Below are positions 9,102 through 17,682 of a stretch of 64,000 nucleotides of DNA, piece by piece; positions within the stretch are counted from its first letter, which is position 1, and each line of letters starts with the position of its first letter. The translations under genes and the position numbers were made by a program. This DNA comes from Sporocytophaga sp. (GTDB lineage Bacteria; Bacteroidota; Bacteroidia; Cytophagales; Cytophagaceae), in assembly GCF_017745095.1 (NCBI RefSeq), contig NZ_JAGHZZ010000012.1, positions 55,283 through 119,282 on the forward strand, written 5' to 3'. Below the pieces are notes generated by a model. That model was not told the origin of the DNA. It ran no database searches and worked only from the letters and a program-made list of their open reading frames with translations.

Positions 9102-10526
9102 TTAACATTCAGGAATATTAACCGAAACATTAACCGCCAGCCCCCCGAGTGAAGTCTCTTTAAACTTTTCACTCATATTTTCAGCTGTCTGCTTCATCGT
9201 GCTGATTACATTTTCCAAACTAACTTTAGCATAATCAGGATTTCCAGCAAGTGACATCATACTGGCTGTTATGGCTTTAATCGCTCCCATAGAATTCCTT
9301 TCAATACAAGGGATCTGAACAAGACCTCCAACAGGATCACAAGTCAAGCCGAGATGATGCTCTGCTGCTATTTCAGCCGCCATCAGAACCTGTGCAGGAG
9401 CCCCTCCCAGACACTCGGTTAATGCAGCTGCAGCCATTGAGGATGAAACTCCGATTTCTGCCTGGCAACCGCCAGCTGCAGCACTGATGGTAGCTCCTAG
9501 TTTAAAATATTTCCCTATTTCCCCCGCTGTCAGAAGAAATCTGCAAATGTCATCATCCTTCACTTGCTGACCAGAAAAACAGATATAGTAAAACAAAACA
9601 GCTGGTATAACACCAGCAGAACCATTAGTGGGCGCAGTCACAATTCGGCCCATAGATGCATTGACTTCATTGATAGCAAGAGCCAGACAACTGATCCGTG
9701 TAATTACTTTTTTAAAATCACGTCCTACTTTCATTGCTTCCATCCATTCATCCGCATTGTTGTAGTCATGAACTCTGAGCAATTGTTTATTCAATGCAGC
9801 TGCACGCCTTTTCACTTCCAACCCTCCCGGCAACACACCATCCTGGTGACATCCTGCATAAGCTGCATTTTTCATAACAGACCATAACTTTATCAGTCTG
9901 GCTTTTATTTCAACTTCAGGCCTGAGTATCTTTTCATTTTCAAGTACAAGTTCAGATATAGACAAGCCATGTTTTAGAGCTGTTGTAACAAGATCTTTAG
10001 GATTAGGACAAGGATATGGAAGCGTTTTATTTTCTGTTAAAGTTGACTCTGCCTCTCCTTCTTTCACTATGAAACCTCCACCTATCGAATAGAATATATC
10101 TTCTGAGACAAGTGCTTCATTTAAATATGCTTTGAACTTCATTCCATTGGAATGATAAGGAAGCACTGTATTCTTGAGAAATTTAATATCACTATTCAGG
10201 TCAAACTTAATTCTGACCGGACCAAGAACGATCATTTTATTTTCACGGGCACTATCAAAATAAAAATCCAACAAATTTTCATCTACCTCTTCAGGATCAA
10301 GACTCATCAACCCGAATAATATAGCTTTATCCGTACAGTGTCCTTTGCCTGTGAGTGCCAGAGATCCGTATAATTCTACTTTAATTTCATTAAAAGGAGT
10401 AGTTGATAAAACCAATTCATTGATCCATTTCCTGGCAGCAGTCCACGGCCCGAATGTATGGGAACTTGAAGGACCAATGCCAATTTTAAGCATGTCGAAT
10501 ACACTTAAATATCCCATGTGAATCAA
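9102..10526 (-). CDS. sdaA: L-serine ammonia-lyase (iron-sulfur type)
   Basis: A 474-residue single-chain L-serine dehydratase that deaminates serine to pyruvate and ammonia in the cytoplasm. The N-terminal beta domain carries IGIGPSSSHTFGPW. The alpha domain carries the fully conserved GSAGVIPAVL and the three cysteines that bind the [4Fe-4S] cluster: one in GGCQAEIG and two in TCDPVGGLVQIPC. Length matches E. coli SdaA. An in-frame Met at residue 4 is an alternative start. It follows the zinc-ribbon DUF2007 gene by 8 bp and is probably co-transcribed with it. Confidence 0.93.
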   Translation of the reverse strand: MIHMGYLSVFDMLKIGIGPSSSHTFGPWTAARKWINELVLSTTPFNEIKVELYGSLALTGKGHCTDKAILFGLMSLDPEEVDENLLDFYFDSARENKMIVLGPVRIKFDLNSDIKFLKNTVLPYHSNGMKFKAYLNEALVSEDIFYSIGGGFIVKEGEAESTLTENKTLPYPCPNPKDLVTTALKHGLSISELVLENEKILRPEVEIKARLIKLWSVMKNAAYAGCHQDGVLPGGLEVKRRAAALNKQLLRVHDYNNADEWMEAMKVGRDFKKVITRISCLALAINEVNASMGRIVTAPTNGSAGVIPAVLFYYICFSGQQVKDDDICRFLLTAGEIGKYFKLGATISAAAGGCQAEIGVSSSMAAAALTECLGGAPAQVLMAAEIAAEHHLGLTCDPVGGLVQIPCIERNSMGAIKAITASMMSLAGNPDYAKVSLENVISTMKQTAENMSEKFKETSLGGLAVNVSVNIPEC

Positions 10527-10534
10527 TCAATGAT

Positions 10535-10933
10535 TTAATCCTCAATTGGAAATTCCTTACCACAAGAATCACATTTATATACCTTTTTGAGGAATATAGG
10601 ATAAGTGGTAGTTGCCAAAGAAAGAATGAATGAGAAAAGGTTTTTCAGACTTTTACTGGAACTTACGAAATGAACTCGATCTGAGCCACATGCGGGACAT
10701 ACGAGACTTTGTTCGTAAGATTGTTCTGTAAGACCCAGAATTTCAAGTGCAAGAAATTTAAATTTTTCATTTATCTGTAATTTGATTCCCCCAGTAGCAT
10801 TGGCATATAAAGGATTGATCGCCACGATATTCTCATCTTTTAAAAAACAAGGTATACCGGAATCTTCCAATTTCGCCTTAACAATATTGGCTTCTACAGG
10901 ATTATCAAAAGACTTGATGGTGATAAATTTCAT
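10535..10933 (-). CDS. DUF2007 protein with C-terminal zinc ribbon
   Basis: A 132-residue protein. The N-terminal half (residues 1-70) is a DUF2007/putative signal-transducing fold: FDNPVEANIVKAKLEDSGIPCFLKD is the family's usual opening. A C-terminal zinc ribbon has two Cys pairs, CPAC near residue 80 and CDSC near residue 122, separated by a short hydrophobic segment. Its function is unknown; the family resembles GlnB-like folds. It lies 8 bp upstream of sdaA. Confidence 0.75.
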   Translation of the reverse strand: MKFITIKSFDNPVEANIVKAKLEDSGIPCFLKDENIVAINPLYANATGGIKLQINEKFKFLALEILGLTEQSYEQSLVCPACGSDRVHFVSSSKSLKNLFSFILSLATTTYPIFLKKVYKCDSCGKEFPIED

Positions 10934-11180
10934 GCTACCTTATTAACGAAAAACTAAGAGCAATTAGATTCAATTTCTGCTAAAATTATTAATCATGAAC
11001 TAAGAATCAGATTTAAAACAAGTTAATTTAAAAGGGATTAATCATTAAAAAAACACCCTTGATAATCAATATATTATTATTAACAATCCAGTGAATGCTT
11101 ATTGTGATTAACAGTTTTTTTCAATGGTTAATGATTAATTATGGTTTAATATTAAATTGCGATCTAAATCAAATTAATTT

Positions 11181-11636
11181 ATGGGTTGCCCCTTTTGTGA
11201 TAAAAGAGTTCAGGAAGGTTTTCTAAGCTCTGAAAACTTCGTAGCAATATACAATATAGCGCCTGTCCTTCCCGGACATTCACTTATAATTCCTAAAAAA
11301 CATGTTGAAAGTCTGTTTGATTTCACGGATGATGAAGTAGCAGAATTTATGGTATTAGGCAGAAAAGTAGCCATTTTACTTACCAAAGCGCTTAATACAG
11401 ATGCCTTTGATTGGGCGGTACAGGAAAAAGAAGCGGCAGGACAATCGGTTCCTCATGTGCATATGCACGTGGTCCCCAGAAAAGTCGGAGACTTGCCCAA
11501 TCCCGGAGATTGGTACCAGGAACTGGAAAAAAGTGAAGTACATATTGACAGCGCTAATCGTAAAAGACTCACCCCTGAAGAGATGAGCAACATTGTAGCA
11601 ATGCTCAGGAAAAAAGCAGCTGAGTTAAACTTGTAA
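11181..11636 (+). CDS. HIT-family hydrolase
   Basis: A 151-residue histidine-triad nucleotide hydrolase or transferase. The catalytic HIT motif HVHMHVVPR is near residue 93. The upstream PGHSLIIPKKHV strand and a CxxC pair near the N-terminus (CPFC) are both typical. HIT proteins act on nucleoside 5'-phosphoramidates, dinucleoside polyphosphates or related substrates; which one cannot be told here. The 247-bp AT-rich gap upstream, with several TTAATCATTAA-like half-palindromes, must hold its promoter. Confidence 0.88.
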   Translation: MGCPFCDKRVQEGFLSSENFVAIYNIAPVLPGHSLIIPKKHVESLFDFTDDEVAEFMVLGRKVAILLTKALNTDAFDWAVQEKEAAGQSVPHVHMHVVPRKVGDLPNPGDWYQELEKSEVHIDSANRKRLTPEEMSNIVAMLRKKAAELNL

Positions 11637-11650
11637 TGATACTCAGAACG

Positions 11651-12235
11651 CTACTTGAATTTTAAGTTAAGCCCAACCGATAAGCTAAGAATATCGAAGA
11701 AACTTAGTCTTTCAGATATGCAATAGTACAGGTAGGAATCAACTGTTCCACATTCTATATATGGTTCAATTCCCTTAAGCTTTCTTTCTTGTACTGCAAA
11801 AAATGATTTCACTCCGGTAAAAACCGTAAGATGAAAGGCATTGGTCTTATAATATCCTTTAGGATATTTATCAGGAAGCTTAAGGAATGAATTATTTCCT
11901 GTCTCCATATTTAAGGTTGTTCCTATATACAACTTATCCTGACCAGCCCTTGATTTAAAAAGGTTCAATGTACCTTTCAATGCTACAGTGTGTATCGCTT
12001 TGGTAGAAAATACCTTTGGCACATATCCATAAAAAAGTCCCACCCGAACTTTATCTTTAACAAGGCTATATCCCAATCCCCCTGAAAGAAATCCAAGATT
12101 GCCTGCATACTGCAAAGTATATACGCGTGGTAGTAATCTATACTTTCTTACCATTGTAGAATCAGCGCCAAAGGCGGATCTGCTGATAGCATATACAAAA
12201 ACCAGTGAAAATGCCTTCTTTAAAAATTCACTCAT
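11651..12235 (-). CDS. putative outer-membrane beta-barrel protein
   Basis: A 194-residue protein with a signal peptide (cleavage near AFGAD, residue 24). Its alternating hydrophobic strands are rich in Gly, Tyr and aromatic residues, and it ends in SVGLNLKFK, as expected for a small outer-membrane barrel. I do not recognise a family. Its start overlaps the stop of the upstream phosphoesterase by 4 bp (ATGA), so the two are translationally coupled. Confidence 0.65.
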   Translation of the reverse strand: MSEFLKKAFSLVFVYAISRSAFGADSTMVRKYRLLPRVYTLQYAGNLGFLSGGLGYSLVKDKVRVGLFYGYVPKVFSTKAIHTVALKGTLNLFKSRAGQDKLYIGTTLNMETGNNSFLKLPDKYPKGYYKTNAFHLTVFTGVKSFFAVQERKLKGIEPYIECGTVDSYLYYCISERLSFFDILSLSVGLNLKFK

Positions 12236-13035
12236 TGCAATTTCGATTCTTTAATATTTAAATTATCAGTAAGAGTGAACTCGTAAAAAGTTCCCTTCAA
12301 CATACTTGGTACTATCACATAGCTTGTCTCATCATTATAATAATGACCATGATAAGATGTATGCACATGTCCGTGAACAGAAAGCTGTACCTTATATTTC
12401 TTCATTAAGTTTGCATAGATCAATTCATCCTCTTTGGAGAATTGATCTCCCCAAGGTGGGATATGTGTAATAATTATGGGCTTTTTAGAGCCTGTAGATT
12501 TAAGTTCATTCTCTAGCCATGAAAAGTCAGGTCTTTTATTACTCTCCCAAAATACGTCATCAAAGAAGATAATCTTTTTACCAGCTGCTTCAATGGAATA
12601 GTTATAAGCCCCAAACATTTGCCTGTATACCTCTCCTCCTCCTGCCAGATAATCATGATTGCCTATCACAGTTAGATAAGGTTTATTGAGCCCCTTCATT
12701 ACATCTTCAAAAATCTCATATTCTTTTAGTAAGCCCTTATCAGCAATATCCCCACCTACTACTACAAAAGTTATGTCTTTTCTGCTGTTTACATGATCTA
12801 TGAATTTTTTAAGCTCAATATAATCATAGTGCGTATCTGAGATCATTGCAAATTTTATATCACCTTCTGCATTAGAGAGAATCTTATGAAGCCAATCCGA
12901 ATTCCTTGTGATAATATGCTTAAGGCCACCTTTAACCTGAGTAACATATGGACTATACTCAAATACACCATTACAAGAAAACAGTACAAGCAAAAGCAGT
13001 ATTGCAATACCTGTATTTTTCAAATAGATTTTCAT
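12232..13035 (-). CDS. metallophosphoesterase lipoprotein
   Basis: A 267-residue calcineurin-like phosphoesterase anchored as a lipoprotein (LLVLFSC, Cys near residue 21). The full set of metal-ligand motifs is visible: SDTHYD, GGDIADKG, GNHDY, THIPPWG and the C-terminal HGHVH. It should hydrolyse phosphoesters in the periplasm or at the outer membrane. Substrate is unknown. The downstream beta-barrel gene overlaps by 4 bp, which suggests joint action at the envelope. Confidence 0.87.
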   Translation of the reverse strand: MKIYLKNTGIAILLLLVLFSCNGVFEYSPYVTQVKGGLKHIITRNSDWLHKILSNAEGDIKFAMISDTHYDYIELKKFIDHVNSRKDITFVVVGGDIADKGLLKEYEIFEDVMKGLNKPYLTVIGNHDYLAGGGEVYRQMFGAYNYSIEAAGKKIIFFDDVFWESNKRPDFSWLENELKSTGSKKPIIITHIPPWGDQFSKEDELIYANLMKKYKVQLSVHGHVHTSYHGHYYNDETSYVIVPSMLKGTFYEFTLTDNLNIKESKLQ

Positions 13036-13248
13036 AAATCAACATTCAAAATTCGTTTAGTTCAGAACTTTATGAACCAAAATATTTTTAAAGCTTTATA
13101 AAGAAGTTTTTTCCTTTTCAGAAATCTCAATAAGCTTTAATAATTCAAGTAAGAGAAGAAATCATAGTTGAAAACCCTCTAGTAATCAACTATGAACTAT
13201 ATTTAAAGTATTCCGCAACTACAGATCACTGCTTGCAAGCAAAGGTAA

Positions 13249-13722
13249 TTACTTGCCTTTGACAATTTTTTCAAGATCTGCCGGGGAATAAAATACCGAT
13301 TTTAATGTCTTATTATCTGTTTTGCGGTATACAAGATATTTCCCCGCACTCTCAATATAATAGGCGTCAGTATTATCTAAGTTTTTATAATGAGCAATGG
13401 TTTTTTCTGCTTCTTCAACAGTGTGACACACTTTGCTCATATTTGAACGTTGTACCTCATTAAACAACTCTGGGAATATCTTTCCCAGACCAAATTCCAG
13501 CACAGCTCCGGATAACACATATTGTAAATCGCACAAGGCATCTGCCACTGCAACTATATCTTTATTTTCAATGGCCTCTTCCAGTTCTTTCAGCTCTTCA
13601 GCAAGCAACGAAACTCTCAACTTGCATCTTTTCTCACTAGGAATCAGAGGTTCAGGTTCTATAGGATGTTTAAAAGTCTTATGAAATTCTGCTACGTGGC
13701 TCAGTGAATTTATTGGTTCCAT
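13249..13722 (-). CDS. MazG-like nucleotide pyrophosphohydrolase
   Basis: A 157-residue all-alpha NTP-PPase of the MazG/phosphoribosyl-ATP pyrophosphohydrolase superfamily. The metal-binding EExxE motif (LLAEELKELEEAI, near residue 42) and the downstream DALCDLQYVLSG helix with its paired aspartates are both conserved. The N-terminus (VAEFHKTFKHP) matches the cyanophage-type MazG-like branch. A C-terminal extension with KYLVYRKTD is less typical. It probably hydrolyses non-canonical NTPs or regulates nucleotide pools. It is monocistronic. Confidence 0.8.
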   Translation of the reverse strand: MEPINSLSHVAEFHKTFKHPIEPEPLIPSEKRCKLRVSLLAEELKELEEAIENKDIVAVADALCDLQYVLSGAVLEFGLGKIFPELFNEVQRSNMSKVCHTVEEAEKTIAHYKNLDNTDAYYIESAGKYLVYRKTDNKTLKSVFYSPADLEKIVKGK

Positions 13723-13891
13723 GATTTTTATCTAAGGGTTTGAAAATTTAGAATTATAGCCCTGATTAAATAGAGGCAAATCTAAATTTAACCCTTTATT
13801 TTCACAGATCCCTTCATTAGTAATAAAGAAATTGATTTCTTTATTATTCCTATTGATTCTGAACCATTTTTAACATTTCAATAGACACCTA

Positions 13892-14335
13892 TCAGCTTTT
13901 TTCTGGTCCGAATTCAAAATCCTCCGTTTTGGGCATACTCTCAATCATGCCAAGAATTTCGGGCGGAGGTATGGTAAGCTTTCTCGAATTCAAATCCATC
14001 CAAGCACCTTCCACAGTAATAACAGCAGACAATACCCCATCAGACCTGAATATTTGGTGAACAATCTTCCATCGGGAAGCATCTCTGCGCATAGATGCTA
14101 CTCTTATGTCAACAGTGATTGAGTCATTCATTCCAACTTCTCTTAGAAACTTAGTATACTCACTAAAGAGGATTGGGCCTATCATCAGGCGAGCGAGCTT
14201 TTCAACAGAAAAACCAAAGTCTTTAAAAAAACTTACCCTCACCTGGGCTGCATAATCATTGTAGGCAGAATGTCTTAGATGTCTGTTTGCGTCTATGTTT
14301 GCCCAGATTATCTCATAAGTCTTAGAATACCCCAT
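13892..14335 (-). CDS. acyl-CoA thioesterase, 4HBT hotdog fold
   Basis: A 147-residue single hotdog domain. The opening YEIIWANIDANRHLRHSAYNDY corresponds to the 4HBT pattern in which an Asp and nearby Asn/His contact the thioester. WKIVHQIF and a VEGAWMDLNSRK strand follow. It likely hydrolyses short or aromatic acyl-CoA. The usual HxNN variant is replaced here by DANRH. No adjacent acyl-CoA genes help to define the substrate. Confidence 0.78.
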   Translation of the reverse strand: MGYSKTYEIIWANIDANRHLRHSAYNDYAAQVRVSFFKDFGFSVEKLARLMIGPILFSEYTKFLREVGMNDSITVDIRVASMRRDASRWKIVHQIFRSDGVLSAVITVEGAWMDLNSRKLTIPPPEILGMIESMPKTEDFEFGPEKS

Positions 14336-14461
14336 AAAATCTTTATCGATTTTAAAAATTTATCCTGGTTTTACCTCATTCTGACTTTCAAATAGCCTCA
14401 CTTGATAAAAGGGAGGCTATTGAAAACAGAGCATTAACCTTACTAAAATTTTATTTAAAAT

Positions 14462-14540
14462 ATCAATGACCATTATCCCATCTGCCGATACAAAGTTCAA
14501 TCATAAAATAATCAATCAGCACCTCCCAATGGTCATTGAT
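14462..14540. repeat. 13-bp inverted repeat with 53-nt spacer
   Basis: ATCAATGACCATT at 14462-14474 is repeated in perfect inverse at 14528-14540. It lies just past the 3' end of the sigma-factor operon and could form a long stem-loop in that transcript. Its role is unknown. Confidence 0.5.
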
Positions 14541-14549
14541 TAATAATCA

Positions 14550-14807
14550 TTAATTACCCGGAATGTTAATATAATTGCTCATTCCTTTTATTCCGGGGTT
14601 GTCGATAAGATTGACAACTGACACTATTTCTATTCCTGTAATACTTTCGTTTCTATGAGTGTCTAAAAGATCAGTGAATATTTCGCTGAGATTATTGGTA
14701 ACAGAAACAACCATCCGCTTTTCTTTTGTCCTATCATCTGAAAATTCATCATGTCCATCAACCGTTCTGGTCAGGTTGTATTCGATCAAAAAGTTGCTTA
14801 TTCTCAT
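14550..14807 (-). CDS. small protein of the ECF sigma operon
   Basis: An 85-residue soluble protein with no signal peptide or recognised domain. The sequence alternates strands and helices (FLIEYNLTRTVDG, MVVSVTNNLSEIFTDLL). Its start overlaps the stop of the upstream membrane-protein gene by 4 bp, so it is translated as part of the sigma-factor operon. A role in controlling the sigma factor or in its stress response is inference from position only. Confidence 0.6.
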   Translation of the reverse strand: MRISNFLIEYNLTRTVDGHDEFSDDRTKEKRMVVSVTNNLSEIFTDLLDTHRNESITGIEIVSVVNLIDNPGIKGMSNYINIPGN

Positions 14808-15172
14808 ACATTTTCACCCTTTTCACTTTCTCCTTGACACTGATTTTCAAAAGGATTTCCACCCCAGCAATGAGAGAATTTTTTCATGTATTTTTCCCTC
14901 TCTTCAGGGCTTAATTTAGCCATCTTTCGCTCAAACCTTTTTCTCCAGAATAGATTGTGCTGAGGGCCTCCGCAGCCTCTTCTTCCAAATCCGGAAAAGA
15001 GAATTTTAGAAAGTACAAATAAACCTAAAGCCTGATATATATTAATGGAAGGGCCGTGGAACAAATCCGGAACCAGCCAGTTCCAAAGTTGCATTGTAAT
15101 GAATCCGAACAGCACTACTGCCAGGAACCCTAGAATGACAAACTTGATCGCTTTTTTAAAACAAAAACCCAT
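14804..15172 (-). CDS. membrane protein of the ECF sigma operon
   Basis: A 122-residue protein with two likely membrane helices (residues 9-30 and 43-60). A basic cytoplasmic tail follows, containing LSPEEREKYMKKFSHC, a motif that recurs in small Bacteroidetes membrane proteins encoded next to sigma factors. Several Cys are found (FCFKK, RGCGG, HCWGG, QCQGE). It begins 6 bp after the sigma-factor stop. An anti-sigma function is possible by position, but no zinc HxxxCxxC anti-sigma motif is seen. Confidence 0.65.
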   Translation of the reverse strand: MGFCFKKAIKFVILGFLAVVLFGFITMQLWNWLVPDLFHGPSINIYQALGLFVLSKILFSGFGRRGCGGPQHNLFWRKRFERKMAKLSPEEREKYMKKFSHCWGGNPFENQCQGESEKGENV

Positions 15173-15178
15173 AACTCC

Positions 15179-15754
15179 TTACTTTTTGATTTCTTTATAA
15201 AACTCCTGCAAACGCTTTCTTAAATGAAGCACTGCATATCTTTTTCTACTGATCAATGTATTTACCGGCTCTCCAGTGATCTCTGACATATCTTTAAAAC
15301 TCTGGTCTTCAAACTCGTGCATCATAAAGACTTCTTTCTGCTCTGCAGGCAGCTCGTCTAAAGCCTCTTGCACGGCTTCCCATAACAGGTTTTTGAAATA
15401 TTCGTCGTCGGGAGTATTTCCCAGATCGGGTAAGATGTCTTCAAGAAACAAACCTTCGTTATCTTTCACAGTATCATTGTAATCTGTAAATGTTTCCGGT
15501 TTCTTCTTTCTGTAGAGGTCAGTAATTTTGTTTCTCGCCACCCTGAATAACCAGGAGGTGATCTGATCAATGGTATCTATACTTCCTGAAGCTTGAGTAA
15601 GCTGAAAAAAGACATCCTGCAGAATATCCTCAGCATCTTCTTTTGCTTTAACCCTCTTCCTGATAAAATTAAACAGCTTATTCCTCTCCTTGCGGACAGT
15701 CTGCTCTATTTTATCCTTCTGAGTCTGGGTCATGTATATTGGTAAAGATTCCAT
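15179..15754 (-). CDS. ECF-family RNA polymerase sigma factor
   Basis: A 191-residue sigma-70 family protein with region 2 (AEDILQDVFFQLTQ, WLFRVARNKITDLYRKKK) and region 4 (LDELPAEQKEVFMMHEFEDQSFKDMSEITG with a C-terminal recognition helix). There is no region 3, as in ECF factors. A second Met at residue 8 is an alternative start. It heads a three-gene unit with a membrane protein and a small soluble protein, arranged with 6-bp and -4-bp junctions. Target promoters are unknown. Confidence 0.9.
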   Translation of the reverse strand: MESLPIYMTQTQKDKIEQTVRKERNKLFNFIRKRVKAKEDAEDILQDVFFQLTQASGSIDTIDQITSWLFRVARNKITDLYRKKKPETFTDYNDTVKDNEGLFLEDILPDLGNTPDDEYFKNLLWEAVQEALDELPAEQKEVFMMHEFEDQSFKDMSEITGEPVNTLISRKRYAVLHLRKRLQEFYKEIKK

Positions 15755-15966
15755 TTAATGGTGTTGACGGATAAGTTCAGAAAATATTTTAAGGAAATTT
15801 GTTTTTTTTCATTTTCCCTAAAATTTCTGATCAAATTCATCCATACAAAAGTTTTAACCACTTAATTATCTGAACAATAATTTTCTTCTGCTAATTAAAA
15901 ATCTTTTAAAAAAATATATTGACATCTGGCAAATAAGAATAGTGCGCAAAAATTTAAACATCTCTG

Positions 15967-15997
15967 TTGTCTTATCTATGAATTCTTCATATGTTTG
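15967..15997 (+). promoter_or_regulatory. candidate promoter of leader RNA and EamA gene
   Basis: TTG at 15967-15969 and TATGTTTG at 15990-15997, spaced by 20 bp, fit the Bacteroidetes -33/-7 promoter pattern (TTTG, then TAnnTTTG). A start near 16004 would produce the structured leader described next. The 15755-15966 stretch upstream is AT-rich and shows nothing else. Confidence 0.45.
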
Positions 15998-16021
15998 CTA
16001 TTATATAAAAAAATAAAAAGT

Positions 16022-16160
16022 GCTAATACTTAAGTCACATATTACGGCAATTATTGCGGTCCCTTGCAGAGACCGGTCCGGGATATGTATTGGCTAAAAG
16101 AAAAGGTTTTATTCCATACAGATATAGAAAATCCCGGACAATCGTCCGGGATTTTTTTTT
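16022..16160 (+). ncRNA. structured leader RNA with terminator/antiterminator
   Basis: A closing stem pairs GCTAATAC (16022-16029) with GTATTGGC (16087-16094, one G-U). It encloses two small hairpins, GCAA/TTGC (16047-16057) and GGTC/GACC (16058-16074). A strong intrinsic terminator follows (arms 16129-16139 and 16144-16154, then a T tract to 16160). The segment GTCCGGGA (16076-16083) is complementary to the terminator's left arm (16132-16139). That alternative pairing would trap the right arm of the closing stem, so the two folds exclude each other. This is attenuator or riboswitch logic, 78 nt before a transporter gene. No known class is recognised; it could instead be a stand-alone small RNA. 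Confidence 0.5.
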
Positions 16161-16237
16161 GTATATACACAAAACTGAACGGGAACTAATTGAACTGAAA
16201 ATTTGGTAGTTATTAAGCCTTCTAAATAAATAACAAT

Positions 16238-17164
16238 ATGTTAAAAGAAGAGAGAAAAGCAACTGACTGGCTTCTGATAGGAGCTTTTGCCGCTGTATAT
16301 GTTATATGGGGATCAACATATTTGGGAATTCGTTATGCAATTGAAAGTTTTCCTCCTTTTTTCATGGCTGGAACCCGCTTTCTTGCCGCAGGATTAATAT
16401 TATATCTCACAGGAAGATTAAAGGGAGCTCCCGTTCCTGAAATTAAAGAAATCAAAACATCTACCATTGCCGGGTTTCTTCTACTGGTTCTGGGCAATGG
16501 AGGTTTGGTATGGGCAGAGCAAAGAATACCTTCTTCTGTAGCTGCTTTACTGATCACCATAGAACCTGTCTGGATTGTCCTTTTATTATGGATGTTTAAA
16601 ACAGATAATAAACCAAACCTCCTGACATGGATTGGAATCCTTATAGGGCTGGCTGGTATGGTATTTCTGACTGGTACAGGAGCAGGTAAAGATCTTGTTA
16701 AGGCTGATTCATTAAGTATTTTCGCCATTCTGATTTCTACCCTTGCGTGGGCATTCGGATCTATTTATGGCACCAGGGCTAAATTCCCATCTTCTCCTTT
16801 AGTAGCAACAGGATTGCAGATGCTTTCAGGGGGCGTAATACTGCTAATCATTTCCTATTTAAGCGGAGAGTTTACTAATATCAATCTTGAATCTGTAAGC
16901 TCTAAATCTTTATGGGCATTTGTTTATCTGATCATATTCGGATCATTGATAGGCTTTACAGCTTATGCCTATTTACTCAAAGAGGCACATCCATCTCAGG
17001 TTTCAACTTATGCCTATGTTAATCCTGTTATAGCAGTAATCTTAGGTGTTTTTGTAGGAAATGAAAAACTTACGACACAAACAATGCTTGCCGGTGGCTT
17101 GATCATTGTTGCAGTAATGGTTATCTGGCTCAGCGGAAGGCCCAAAAAAGTTTTAAAACAGTGA
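16238..17164 (+). CDS. EamA/DMT-family transporter
   Basis: A 308-residue drug/metabolite-type permease with ten predicted membrane helices in two EamA halves. The first half begins WLLIGAFAAVYVIWGSTYLGIR, the signature of the YedA/RhaT-like branch. The C-terminal half ends in a basic tail (SGRPKKVLK). Such proteins export amino acids or other small metabolites; the substrate is unknown. The gene stands alone, with a structured leader upstream and a good terminator downstream, so a metabolite-sensing leader is a reasonable hypothesis. Confidence 0.88.
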   Translation: MLKEERKATDWLLIGAFAAVYVIWGSTYLGIRYAIESFPPFFMAGTRFLAAGLILYLTGRLKGAPVPEIKEIKTSTIAGFLLLVLGNGGLVWAEQRIPSSVAALLITIEPVWIVLLLWMFKTDNKPNLLTWIGILIGLAGMVFLTGTGAGKDLVKADSLSIFAILISTLAWAFGSIYGTRAKFPSSPLVATGLQMLSGGVILLIISYLSGEFTNINLESVSSKSLWAFVYLIIFGSLIGFTAYAYLLKEAHPSQVSTYAYVNPVIAVILGVFVGNEKLTTQTMLAGGLIIVAVMVIWLSGRPKKVLKQ

Positions 17165-17174
17165 CATCTTTTTC

Positions 17175-17200
17175 AAGGTCCCGATAAGGGACCTTTTTTG
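17175..17200 (+). terminator. terminator of the EamA gene
   Basis: An 8-bp GC-rich stem (AAGGTCCC at 17175-17182, GGGACCTT at 17188-17195) with a 5-nt loop is followed by a T run. It lies 10 bp past the stop codon. Confidence 0.88.
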
Positions 17201-17305
17201 TTCCTTAGAATTCCATCCTCTATGTATTGATTTATAAGATTAATCATTGGTTTATATCGCACGATTTTAAATCTGCAACTGTTATAAAATAAAACCCCTA
17301 AGCTT

Positions 17306-17605
17306 ATGAATATCCTGCACGATAGCATAGAGAGGAAATTCTATACTTTTATAGATGATAAAGAATATTTCCTTGAATACAATGTGGTGAATGATGATCT
17401 ATGGGAATTCACGTGTAATTACATATCCAGGATCATTACAAACCTTAAAGAAATCAATGTGCGCGAATCTATCATTGAACATGCGCTTGACTACATGAAA
17501 AACAACAATATAAAACTTTTTGAGAGTGGATCCTGCTTTGATGTAAGGGATTTCATTGACAGAAAAAAAGAAATTGATTATCTATTAAACTATGTCATAA
17601 AATAG
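17306..17605 (+). CDS. small GNAT-like protein (Acetyltransf_CG type), divergent
   Basis: A 99-residue cytosolic protein. Its layout follows the short YidJ-like N-acetyltransferase domain: an opening strand pair (KFYTFIDDKEYFLEYNVV), a helix HALDYMKNNNIKLFESGSC and the final FVxxFI..Y-like segment (CFDVRDFIDRKKEIDYLL). The acetyl-CoA loop normally seen as RGxG appears to be replaced by NLKEINV, so catalysis is doubtful. The family assignment rests on pattern similarity and is tentative. The gene is isolated. Confidence 0.5.
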   Translation: MNILHDSIERKFYTFIDDKEYFLEYNVVNDDLWEFTCNYISRIITNLKEINVRESIIEHALDYMKNNNIKLFESGSCFDVRDFIDRKKEIDYLLNYVIK

Positions 17606-17682
17606 TCTGGAAGACTTAATAATACTCTGATTTCATTCGTATAAATTGCAGAAACAAAGTAATAAGCTTTGTTTTTTCTATT

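Noticed and set aside
16035-16262. 75-codon minus-strand frame
   Set aside because: It overlaps the leader RNA and the EamA start on the opposite strand and has no protein-like pattern.
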